IMG/VR virus record: IMGVR_UViG_3300017969_000026
Coordinates: 1-42,948 of that record
Reading direction: 5' to 3' (one strand)
Length of the DNA stretch: 42,948 nt
Origin: a virus
A program made the position numbers and the translations under genes. Position 1 is the first letter of the stretch. Every line of letters begins with the position of its first letter. The notes under the pieces were generated by a model, which was not told the origin of the DNA, did not search any database, and saw nothing but the letters and a program-made list of their open reading frames with translations. Shown here in pieces: positions 29,455 to 37,545 of the stretch.

Positions 29455-30892
29455 AAAACCTGATGAAAGTTTAATCCAATACAGAGACCGAGTGATTAAT
29501 TCAAAAAGTCCTAGTTTCTGCGGAGCAAAATGGTATAATGCTACTACATGGTTAGGCAGCGGCACAACCGCAAGTTGCCACCACCCTCCTGCACATAAAA
29601 TTCCAGTAGAGGAAGTAGAAGCTGATTTTACAGCAATTCATAATACAAAGCATAAAAAAGAAATGCGCCGTCAGATGCAAGTCGGGCAGCGTCCAAGAGA
29701 ATGTGAGTATTGCTGGAAAATGGAAGATATGGGCAAGGATGCTGTAAGTGACAGAGTTTTTAAAACAATTATATATGATGACGATGAGTTACAACGTGCT
29801 TACGATTTAAATTATACAGAAAGTGTTCATCTTAAAACATTTGAAATCGCATTTGATCGTACTTGTAATCTTGCATGTTCTTACTGCAATGCTAGTTTCA
29901 GTACTACTTGGGCAAAAGATATTAAAAAGCATGGCGAATACAAAAATCTTGTAAGTGACGGTGCAGGAGCATTCCGTCAAGATGGTAGTTGGACACAGCC
30001 TTACAAAGATGACGAAGACAATCCTTACATTCAAGCGTTTTGGAAATGGTGGGATAACGGACTAAGCAGTAGCTTAGAAGAATTGCGTATTACTGGTGGT
30101 GAACCTTTAATGAGTGGAAACACTTGGAAACTAATTGACTGGTTTGAATCGCAAAAGACAAAAATGAGATTTGCTATAAACAGTAATTTAATTGCTAAAA
30201 AAGACATTATAGACAAACTTATTAACAAGTCTCAAGGAATGCATCACTTTGAAATTTACACTAGTTGTGAAAGTGTGGGTAAGCAAGCTGAATATATTCG
30301 AGACGGTTTAGAATACGACTTATGGTTATCTAATGTTAAAAGAATACTAACAGAAGCAAATGCAAAGTTACATATTATGATGACAATAAACAGTTTATGT
30401 TTGTTTAGTATTACTGAGTTTTTAGACCAAGTGTATGAATTGAAAGAACTAACTGATAGTAAGTGGCCGACAGTAAGTTTAAACTTATTGAGATTTCCTA
30501 GTTTTCAATCTCCACTTGCATTGCCTAATCATATAAAAGATGAAATGCATAAAAAACTGTCAACATGGTATGAAGCAAATAAAGACAAAGAATTATGGCA
30601 CGAGTTTGAACGTGCAAGCATAGAACGTCTTATAGACTATCTTGTAACAGTTGATGCTCCGCATCGTAGAACTAGTAATCCTATTACACTTTGGAGAGAC
30701 TTTAAAACATTTTATCAGCAGTACGATATCAGAAGAAATAAAAGTTTATATGTGTTTCCTAAGTTACTTACAGACTGGGTAGAAAGCATACCAGACACCG
30801 ATGTTGAAATACAAGAACTTGCAGATAAAGAAGGATGGGTACTAAAACCTGATCCTAAAAATATAGACGAACCTTTGGCAACTTATGACTAA
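29447..30892 (+). CDS. Radical SAM enzyme with N-terminal twitch-like Cys domain, 481 aa
   Basis: Tandem paralogue of the preceding gene. The N-terminal domain has Cys25, CHHPPAHKIP from Cys44, and RECEYCW with Cys86 and Cys89, at the same residue numbers as in its neighbour. The core has Cys140-x3-Cys144-x2-Cys147 (RTCNLACSYC) and TGGEP at 216-220. A KHGEYKNLVSD segment after the cluster and the FWKWW stretch correspond to HGQYPVLHG and FWKWF in the neighbour. The C-terminal 60 residues are longer and unmatched. Start overlaps the previous gene by 8 bases. All cluster ligands are present, so it should be active; the substrate is unknown, and diverged sequence after the core suggests a different one from its twin. 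Confidence 0.88.
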   Translation: MPKKPDESLIQYRDRVINSKSPSFCGAKWYNATTWLGSGTTASCHHPPAHKIPVEEVEADFTAIHNTKHKKEMRRQMQVGQRPRECEYCWKMEDMGKDAVSDRVFKTIIYDDDELQRAYDLNYTESVHLKTFEIAFDRTCNLACSYCNASFSTTWAKDIKKHGEYKNLVSDGAGAFRQDGSWTQPYKDDEDNPYIQAFWKWWDNGLSSSLEELRITGGEPLMSGNTWKLIDWFESQKTKMRFAINSNLIAKKDIIDKLINKSQGMHHFEIYTSCESVGKQAEYIRDGLEYDLWLSNVKRILTEANAKLHIMMTINSLCLFSITEFLDQVYELKELTDSKWPTVSLNLLRFPSFQSPLALPNHIKDEMHKKLSTWYEANKDKELWHEFERASIERLIDYLVTVDAPHRRTSNPITLWRDFKTFYQQYDIRRNKSLYVFPKLLTDWVESIPDTDVEIQELADKEGWVLKPDPKNIDEPLATYD

Positions 30893-32072
30893 TAACGTAT
30901 GTATAGCACCCTGGATACATTTACACACATGGCCTAACAACAATGTGTATCCTTGTTGTCTGACAGCAATGGAAGACACTGTTGGTAATTTAAACGATAA
31001 TACCTTAGCTGAAATTTGGAACAATGAAGCAATGAAAAAATTGCGCACACAGTTCCTTAACAATGAACAACCAGAAAGTTGTAAGCGTTGTTTTATTAAC
31101 GAAAAGCACGGCGGTACTAGTTTACGTAAACATATGAACGAAACGTTTGACCGTCACATGCATCTACTAGATAAAACTAATCCAGATGGCACGTTAGATG
31201 AACTAAGCATACATTACTGGGATTTTAGATTTTCTAATATCTGTAATATGCGTTGTAGAAGTTGTGGTCCACAATTGAGTACAGGCTGGTATGAAGACCA
31301 AAAAAAATTATGGGGACAACTTCCTAATGATTTACCTGACCCTGGCAAAAACATTAATATGTGGCAACAGATAGAACCGTTGTTTGATAAAGTAGAAGAT
31401 ATTTATTTTGCAGGAGGCGAGCCCTTGCTTATGGAAGAGCATTATCGTATACTTAATAAGTTAGACGAAATGCAAAAGTACGATACAATTATACGCTACA
31501 ATACTAACTTTAGTCAGATGAAATATAAAAAATTAGATGTTTTAGAAATATGGCCAAAGTTTGATAGAGTTGTTGTAGGAGCAAGTATTGACGGATTCGG
31601 AGAACGTGCAGAATATATTCGTAAAGGTACAGACTGGAATAAAATAGTTACCAACAGAGAAAAAATGAAGCAACAAGCACCTGGTGTTGAGTTTTTTGTA
31701 AACTTTACAGCAAGTGTACAAAATGCATATCACATTGTTGACTTTTATGAATGGGCAATGGAAGCAAAGTTCATAGAAAATGCAGGAGATTTTCATATTA
31801 ATATTGTGCAGCATCCTGAACACCTAAGTTTACAAATTTTACCTGACTATATGAAAAAAGAACTTACAGAAAAATATGAAGCAATAGCAGAAAAATCCAA
31901 AGCATGGGGAAATGAAAGATACAGTCATTGGTTGTCTTTAGCAAAATATATGAATGATGCTGATACTTCACATCTTATACCCGAGTTCAAAAAGAATATC
32001 GAAATGGTTGATAGAATTAGAAATGAAGATTTTGCAACTACGTTTCCAGAATTACAGGATTTAGTAAAATGA
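30885..32072 (+). CDS. Radical SAM enzyme with N-terminal SPASM/twitch domain, 395 aa
   Basis: The first 70 residues look exactly like a SPASM/twitch domain: CIAPWIHLHTWP (Cys6), VYPCCL (Cys24, Cys25), VGNLNDNTLAEIWN, MKKLRTQFL and CKRC (Cys66, Cys69). In most SPASM enzymes this block is at the C-terminus; here it precedes the core. The core follows with Cys120-x3-Cys124-x2-Cys127 (NICNMRCRSC) and AGGEP at 176-180. It is related to the 32763 protein rather than to the two CHHP-type genes upstream. Start overlaps the previous gene by 8 bases. The complete ligand set argues for function; members of this type modify peptides, sugars or unknown substrates. Confidence 0.9.
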   Translation: MTNNVCIAPWIHLHTWPNNNVYPCCLTAMEDTVGNLNDNTLAEIWNNEAMKKLRTQFLNNEQPESCKRCFINEKHGGTSLRKHMNETFDRHMHLLDKTNPDGTLDELSIHYWDFRFSNICNMRCRSCGPQLSTGWYEDQKKLWGQLPNDLPDPGKNINMWQQIEPLFDKVEDIYFAGGEPLLMEEHYRILNKLDEMQKYDTIIRYNTNFSQMKYKKLDVLEIWPKFDRVVVGASIDGFGERAEYIRKGTDWNKIVTNREKMKQQAPGVEFFVNFTASVQNAYHIVDFYEWAMEAKFIENAGDFHINIVQHPEHLSLQILPDYMKKELTEKYEAIAEKSKAWGNERYSHWLSLAKYMNDADTSHLIPEFKKNIEMVDRIRNEDFATTFPELQDLVK

Positions 32073-32770
32073 TTCTTACTATTGGGTGTAGTTGGACATA
32101 CGGAACAGGCGTAGAACCAGATGAAACATTTTCTGCGCATTTGCAAAATAAATTAGATACTCGTGTTATCAACGGAGGACATCCTGGTATTGATATTCCT
32201 TATGCTATTTGGAGTGCATATAGACTTTTTAATAAGTTTAAACCAGAAATTGTTTTATTCCAAGTTACTACACTTGATAGATTAACCTATAGTGTTAGCG
32301 GTAGAGATAATTTTTTAGATAATAAAACACACAGTTTAGAAGAACAGCCTATTTGGACTACAGAAGGCGAACATATTCGTGTAAGAGGCATAACTGAAGA
32401 CGTTTTAGAACGTATTACACTAGGCAGTTATAAAGAAGCTCTAGTGAAAACTGATTCTAAAAGTGTTACCAATAAGTACCTATACGAACAAAATATTTTT
32501 AGTGACGTAAAAAATGATATGATACATGCTCAGTTAGATATGCTGAGAAGTTATATACTTTCTAAAGGCGCAATGATTGTATTTTATCCTTGGGTACCTT
32601 TAGGAAAAGACATACACAAAAGAAGCATTGTTAACATAAGGAAAGATGCTGTTATAAAATATTTAGATCAAGAGCATTTTATAGACAACGGATATCATAT
32701 TTCTAACGAAGGACACAAGTTAGTTGCAGATGAGTATCTTTATCCGATGATAAGGAGAGCATTTGAGTAA
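32069..32770 (+). CDS. SGNH/GDSL hydrolase-like protein, 233 aa
   Basis: It starts with ILTIGCSWTYGTGV, the block I of SGNH hydrolases with Ser8 as expected nucleophile. A block II-type NGGHPG and a strand with VLFQVTTLDR follow. Near the end, DNGYHISNEGHKLVADEYL gives the block V layout, with a Asp206/His210 pair and His216 as candidate catalytic residues. Family members hydrolyse esters, including O-acetyl groups on glycans. GCSWTYG-type proteins are frequent in marine phages, without a tested role. It lies between two related radical SAM genes and overlaps both (4 and 8 bases). No signal peptide, so it would act in the cytoplasm, possibly trimming or transferring acyl groups. Confidence 0.72.
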   Translation: MILTIGCSWTYGTGVEPDETFSAHLQNKLDTRVINGGHPGIDIPYAIWSAYRLFNKFKPEIVLFQVTTLDRLTYSVSGRDNFLDNKTHSLEEQPIWTTEGEHIRVRGITEDVLERITLGSYKEALVKTDSKSVTNKYLYEQNIFSDVKNDMIHAQLDMLRSYILSKGAMIVFYPWVPLGKDIHKRSIVNIRKDAVIKYLDQEHFIDNGYHISNEGHKLVADEYLYPMIRRAFE

Positions 32771-33887
32771 TATTTGTATAAATCCTTGGATACATGTCGA
32801 AGCTGACGCCACTGGCAGAGCAAAACCGTGCTGTCTTTATGACAGTAATAAAGCAGCAGGTCATTTTAGTACAGATTCATTATCGCAAATTTGGATTAGC
32901 GAAGAAATGACAACACTTCGTAACGAATTTCTTGCAGGTAAAAAGCCTGAAGGGTGTAAACAATGTTGGGATAATGAATCTAGAGGAATACGAAGTAAAC
33001 GTCAAGCTGACAATGAACGTTTTCAACACCTTTCTAATAGGATAGGTAATAAACTAGGAGTTCCTGTTTACTTTGATTTAAAATTAGGAACAGTTTGTAA
33101 TTTAAAATGCAGAATTTGTAGCAGTTTTAGTAGCTTCAAATGGGCAGAAGACGAAAAACTATTATACGGCGAAGTACTAAATCCTAATCTAAGAAGTTAT
33201 TGGATTGAAGACGACAGTAGAATTTGGAGAGATCTTGCAAAAATTGTAGAACACATCGAATGGCTTGACTTTACAGGCGGCGAGCCTTTGTTAATTAAAA
33301 AACATTTTGAATTATTGGAAAAATGTGTTGAACAAGGTCATGCACATAAAATAAGTTTGCACTATAACACAAACACTACAATCAAACCTACCCAACGTAT
33401 GCTAGACATTTGGAAAGAATTTAAATGGGTAGAACTTATGTTTAGTGTAGACGGAGTCGGAAGTCATTTTGAATACCAGAGACATCCAGCTGTATGGAAA
33501 GAAGCAGAAGAAAACTTGCGTTTTGTAAATGAACACAAGTTTTTACACACAAGTATTTGTCATACTGTTAATATTTTTAATTTATTATATCTGCCTGAGT
33601 TTGAAGAGTGGTTTAATACCTTAGATTTGCTAGAAGACAGATTATTTTTAAATGCATTACACAGTCCAGCTCATTATAACGTTCAAGCAATACCAGAATA
33701 TGCACATGAAGCTGTAAAGAAAAAGTTAACCAAAGAAAAATACCAACCTTTTGTAACACAAATGTCTAATTATAACGGCTCGATAGAAAATTTCTTTAAA
33801 TATACGCATATATTAGACAAACATAGAAAAGAGAGCTTTCAACAAGTGTTTCCTGAGCTCGATGCATTATTAAGAGGAGGATACTAG
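32763..33887 (+). CDS. Radical SAM enzyme with N-terminal SPASM/twitch domain, 374 aa, TTG start
   Basis: The start is a TTG inside the end of the previous gene (8-base overlap), chosen because AAGGAG at 32752-32757 is well placed and because the protein then begins with SNICINPWIHVEA, matching the start of the 30885 protein. The N-terminal domain has Cys5, Cys23-Cys24 and Cys65/Cys68 (KPEGCKQC). The core has Cys112-x3-Cys116-x2-Cys119 (TVCNLKCRIC) and TGGEP at 171-175. It is the second of the SPASM-first pair. It shares FPELDALL at the end with FPELQDLV of its relative. Probable substrate class unknown. Confidence 0.88.
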   Translation: MSNICINPWIHVEADATGRAKPCCLYDSNKAAGHFSTDSLSQIWISEEMTTLRNEFLAGKKPEGCKQCWDNESRGIRSKRQADNERFQHLSNRIGNKLGVPVYFDLKLGTVCNLKCRICSSFSSFKWAEDEKLLYGEVLNPNLRSYWIEDDSRIWRDLAKIVEHIEWLDFTGGEPLLIKKHFELLEKCVEQGHAHKISLHYNTNTTIKPTQRMLDIWKEFKWVELMFSVDGVGSHFEYQRHPAVWKEAEENLRFVNEHKFLHTSICHTVNIFNLLYLPEFEEWFNTLDLLEDRLFLNALHSPAHYNVQAIPEYAHEAVKKKLTKEKYQPFVTQMSNYNGSIENFFKYTHILDKHRKESFQQVFPELDALLRGGY

Positions 33888-34933
33888 TGTCTACACAAGG
33901 TCAAGATTTTTTTGATGAAACATGGTTTGACGATCACGTTGTAATTTTGTTTGATGCACCTATGGAAAGTCTAGAGTGGGATCTTAAATTTAGTGAAGAT
34001 GAACTACAAGAATGGATGCTTTCTAATCCTAGCGGAGATAAGCACATTGCTCAGAGTGTAGTTGAAGACTTTTCTGTAAGATCATTGATTACGCCTATGG
34101 GCGGAGAAAATAAAGTTGTACATCATTTTGAAAAAATTATGTGGCTTGTACAAAGTTACTGTCGTGGAGGCTGGGCAAATCCTGTTAAAGCAGTAAATCA
34201 TATGGACAATGGCAAATATCTAGTTCATCCAGGAACTAACAGATGTGTAGCAGGTAAGTTTTTAGGATGTAAAGTAATGCCTTTGATGCTTTCTGTACAC
34301 AAAGGACAAAAAACATATAAAGAATTAGAAGAGATTGGTGTTGCTATAGAAAGTGAACAAGATTTAAGAAAATGTCTTTGGAGCAAGTACGATATTGTAT
34401 TTCGTACCGAAATTGAAGAAAAACTTTATGTAAACGGTGAATTCACAGGTGAGATGACCAAAGATTTTACATATGAATTTTTGGGTCCTGATGCTTGGCC
34501 TAGTAAAACACTACCTACAAACTACGAAGGCTTTACTCAAACTAAATTGAATCAATGGAGTGATTTAGTATTTAGAAGTTTGCCAATGGTAGTAAATAAT
34601 CCAAATAACGTTAACCTACACACTGATATGTTAAACTTCCAGTTTTATGATAGAACAAAAGAGTTGTTTAATAGTTTTGAAATTTTACAAAGTAATTTAC
34701 AATTATCAGAGCTACCTAAAAAATGTGCATACAGCGGATTAAGCATACATTTAGAAAAAGAATTTTTAGGTGATATATTTGAGTTATTGTTATTTGTAGA
34801 TCCACAAAATGCTGTAACATGCACCAAAGACAGGAAAATTATAATAGTAAATAATGAACATCCTGCAAATCGGAATGGAATAAGTTGGGATAATCCGTTA
34901 ATTATTCCAGATAGTTATGTCGACAAGTTTTAA
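33887..34933 (+). CDS. Unknown protein with ParB-like motif, 348 aa, GTG start
   Basis: The start is GTG with a strong AGGAGG (33875-33880), its first base shared with the previous stop (TAGTG). Near residues 105-130 the segment NPVKAV ... YLVHPGTNRCVAGKFLG resembles the core of ParB/Srx-type domains, where a GxxR motif precedes a short helix and contacts phosphate. The rest (WDLKFSEDELQEWML at the start; KTYKELEEIG; DMLNFQFYDR) is not familiar. ParB/Srx-type folds include CTP-using, ATP-using and nuclease proteins. It sits between radical SAM genes, so it may act on the same product. The motif match is short, and the fold is only a candidate. Confidence 0.45.
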   Translation: MSTQGQDFFDETWFDDHVVILFDAPMESLEWDLKFSEDELQEWMLSNPSGDKHIAQSVVEDFSVRSLITPMGGENKVVHHFEKIMWLVQSYCRGGWANPVKAVNHMDNGKYLVHPGTNRCVAGKFLGCKVMPLMLSVHKGQKTYKELEEIGVAIESEQDLRKCLWSKYDIVFRTEIEEKLYVNGEFTGEMTKDFTYEFLGPDAWPSKTLPTNYEGFTQTKLNQWSDLVFRSLPMVVNNPNNVNLHTDMLNFQFYDRTKELFNSFEILQSNLQLSELPKKCAYSGLSIHLEKEFLGDIFELLLFVDPQNAVTCTKDRKIIIVNNEHPANRNGISWDNPLIIPDSYVDKF

Positions 34934-35774
34934 TGTACAAGATCATATTAGTTATAGGAACAAAAGATACCTCAAAGCAAACATAGGTAATCCTTTATTG
35001 CTGGGTTTAGGTGTTGTAGAAATAAATCCTACAGAATTATGCAATCGTACTTGTAGTTTTTGTCCTCGAAGTGACCCTAAAGTTTATCCTAATAGAAATT
35101 TACAAATGGATATAGGTATTGCAGAAAAAATAGTAGCAGACTTGTCTTCTGCAAATTATACCGGCGATATTCATATTACAGGCTTTGGCGAACCTACTCT
35201 TAATCCCAACATATTTGAACTAATAAAAATATTCAGCAAGTTTTACACAGAAACTATCACCAACGGAGATAGGCTCTTGTCAGGACAAATTACACACCAG
35301 CAGTTTAGTGATGCTGGACTAAGCATGTTAATTGTAGATTGCTATGATGGTGACGAACAGTATTACAAAATGCAAGACCTGTTAAAAGATTGTAAAATTA
35401 ATTATAGGATACGCAATCATCATGATACTGGAGAGCCAGAATTAATTAAACAATACAACTATAACAACAGAGGCGGCCTAGTGCAAGAAGCAGAAACACT
35501 CTTTCGTCCTTGTTGGCTTCCTTTTTATAAAGCCTTTGTAGACTGGGACGGTGAAGTAAGATTGTGCTGCAATGATTGGTCAAGAAGACAAGAACCGTTC
35601 GGTAATATAAAGACTAAAAATTTTGCTGATATTTGGATGTCACAAAAATTTATCGATGTAAGAAATAAATTAAACAAGGGCGAGCGATCAAAATTAAGTG
35701 CTTGTAAAAATTGTAATACAAGTGGAACGCAAAACGGATTTGAAAGTGTAAGTTTATGGCAGAAAATTTTTTAG
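34917..35774 (+). CDS. Radical SAM/SPASM-type protein, 285 aa
   Basis: Canonical order, unlike the four upstream genes: radical SAM core first, Cys cluster domain last. The cluster motif is Cys42-x3-Cys46-x2-Cys49 (TELCNRTCSFCPRS), with ITGFGEPTLN at 87-95 in place of the usual TGGEP. The C-terminal SPASM-like block contains PCW (Cys199), GEVRLCCND (Cys217-Cys218), GNIKTKNFADIWMS and CKNC (Cys263, Cys266). At 285 residues it is short for this family. It overlaps the preceding gene by 17 bases and the next by 19. Related enzymes include sugar and peptide modifying ones; substrate unknown. Confidence 0.85.
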   Translation: MSTSFNVQDHISYRNKRYLKANIGNPLLLGLGVVEINPTELCNRTCSFCPRSDPKVYPNRNLQMDIGIAEKIVADLSSANYTGDIHITGFGEPTLNPNIFELIKIFSKFYTETITNGDRLLSGQITHQQFSDAGLSMLIVDCYDGDEQYYKMQDLLKDCKINYRIRNHHDTGEPELIKQYNYNNRGGLVQEAETLFRPCWLPFYKAFVDWDGEVRLCCNDWSRRQEPFGNIKTKNFADIWMSQKFIDVRNKLNKGERSKLSACKNCNTSGTQNGFESVSLWQKIF

Positions 35775-36736
35775 TGAAAGGTGAGTTTGAATGTTTAGAG
35801 TTTCCGAGATTAGCAAATGTTTTAGATTTACATTATGACGGCCCTCAGGCATTTCAAATTTGCGAACATGTTAGCGGTATTGGTGAAATAGAAAAAGTAA
35901 ATGATCTTCCTTTAATAATATTCCACACAGAAGGTGATTCAAAATATATTGATATAAGTTATTTCCAGCAACAAGGAACTGTGATACATTGTAATGCTAA
36001 GATTAGCAAAGGAAAGTTTTTCAATTATTGGGCATATGACTATCTTACACATATAAAAACAAAAGGAGTAAAAACAAATAATACAAATACTTTTGCTCCT
36101 AAATTTTTATGTCTAAATGGTAGACCTGATTGGCATAGGTACTACACACTCCAGCGTCTTATGGATAAGAATTTATTAGAACACGGATTAGTAAGTTTTC
36201 TAAATAGATACGATCAACTTGAAAACGATGTATATTATCAAGAATTTAAAGATAGGTATCCTCATCCTACTGTTACAATAGATCATATGAGAGCAAATAA
36301 AAACAATTTAGTTTTAGATAGATCAAATAGAGAAATACACAAAAACGACAGACTACACGATTCTTGGATATATGAACAAACTAGTATTAGTTTAGTAACA
36401 GAAACTTATCCCGAAGCAGAAAGAGGACTGTTTATCACAGAGAAAACATGGAAGCCTATTGCTAATTGTCATCTAGCAATATATATTGGACAGCCTGATA
36501 CGCTACAGTTTTTACGTGCATCAGGATTTGACACATTTGACGATATCTTAGATAACACGTATGATACAATTAAAGATGATTTATCACGTTTTGAAGCAGC
36601 ATACGATTCGTTAAGTAAATATCTTGCTAGTATAGACAACATAGACAAAGAAAAAATACAAAAACGTTTATCAGCTAACCAAGAAAAGTATTTGAATATG
36701 AGCATAGATCACGGGCAGGTTAACACATGGGTTTAA
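35756..36736 (+). CDS. Glycosyltransferase-like protein with TEK-KPI C-terminus, 326 aa
   Basis: Residues 116-145 read KFLCLNGRPDWHRYY then DKNLLEHGLVSFL, and the C-terminal part SLVTETYPEAERGLFITEKTW with KPIANCH (Thr228-Lys230 in the centre) is followed by FLRASGFDTFDDIL. The same order occurs in the proteins at 37539 and 38848. In the fucosyltransferase-type (GT10) fold, a TEK-like motif in the C-terminal half binds the nucleotide-sugar donor, which is the closest known pattern I can name. These proteins are common in marine phages and uncharacterised. It overlaps its neighbours by 19 and 10 bases. Cytoplasmic by lack of signal peptide. Confidence 0.55.
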   Translation: MAENFLVKGEFECLEFPRLANVLDLHYDGPQAFQICEHVSGIGEIEKVNDLPLIIFHTEGDSKYIDISYFQQQGTVIHCNAKISKGKFFNYWAYDYLTHIKTKGVKTNNTNTFAPKFLCLNGRPDWHRYYTLQRLMDKNLLEHGLVSFLNRYDQLENDVYYQEFKDRYPHPTVTIDHMRANKNNLVLDRSNREIHKNDRLHDSWIYEQTSISLVTETYPEAERGLFITEKTWKPIANCHLAIYIGQPDTLQFLRASGFDTFDDILDNTYDTIKDDLSRFEAAYDSLSKYLASIDNIDKEKIQKRLSANQEKYLNMSIDHGQVNTWV

Positions 36737-37545
36737 AAAAGTTTTATATATTCGGTGGTTGTAGTTTTACAGACATGCCCGGTAGTTGGGCAAGAGTGAT
36801 CCAAGAAGAAGTACTAGGAAAGACCCCTTCGCGTAATGTAAGTAAGAGTGGATCTGGAAATAGATTTATAGCAAACGCTGTTATAGACTGTGCATTGAAA
36901 GCTGAACGAGAAGGGTATATACCTGACATATCAGTTATGTGGAGTGCGCCTAGTAGAGTAGAGTTTCCAATACACGAAAAAGACACACCTTTTGCAAGTC
37001 AGTTGTTTAACAGAAACAAACTAGCTGATAATGATTTCAATCCTGGATTGTTTTGTACAGAATCTGCACTAGGAGAGTTTCAACGTATAACAGAAAACTA
37101 TTGGTTGCTAAACGGCGGAATAGTAAGCGAAAAAACAAAGTGGAGCGATATAGAAGGAATTGATTTACAGTATGTTGATGCATTTAGATCCTATATGCAT
37201 TATTTTTGGAATCAAAATAATATGTGGCAACAGACTTTAACAAATATTCTTCTTGTGCAACAGATGTGTGAATTAAAAGGTTGGGATTATAGATTTACAA
37301 CATTTAGGGCATATGTAAAAGAATATAAAACATGGTGCGCTAACCAATTTGTAACCTTACAAGATGAAATTAATTGGAAAAAGTTTTTATTTACAAATAT
37401 CGAAGATGGCGGCTTGCGTGAATATACTTTAGATAATCTTAATACTTGGGATGACGGCTATGATAATCATCCAAGTCACGAAGCTCACAAAGACTTTGTA
37501 TACAATTTTTGGTTGCTTCATCATAAAGGAGTATACACATGCTAA
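36727..37545 (+). CDS. SGNH-hydrolase-like protein, 272 aa
   Basis: It starts with KKFYIFGGCSFTDMPGSW (block I, Ser13), and NVSKSGSGNRFIANA is a block II type segment with a Gly and Asn in place. VMWSAPSRVEF stands where block III's N-x-D strand would be. The end reads YDNHPSHEAHKDFVYNF with His248, His251 and His254, of which one likely serves as the catalytic His after Asp246. It is the second SGNH-type gene of the cassette and not closely similar to the one at 32069. The overlaps are 10 and 7 bases. An esterase or acyl-handling role near the sugar genes is inferred. Confidence 0.58.
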   Translation: MGLKKFYIFGGCSFTDMPGSWARVIQEEVLGKTPSRNVSKSGSGNRFIANAVIDCALKAEREGYIPDISVMWSAPSRVEFPIHEKDTPFASQLFNRNKLADNDFNPGLFCTESALGEFQRITENYWLLNGGIVSEKTKWSDIEGIDLQYVDAFRSYMHYFWNQNNMWQQTLTNILLVQQMCELKGWDYRFTTFRAYVKEYKTWCANQFVTLQDEINWKKFLFTNIEDGGLREYTLDNLNTWDDGYDNHPSHEAHKDFVYNFWLLHHKGVYTC

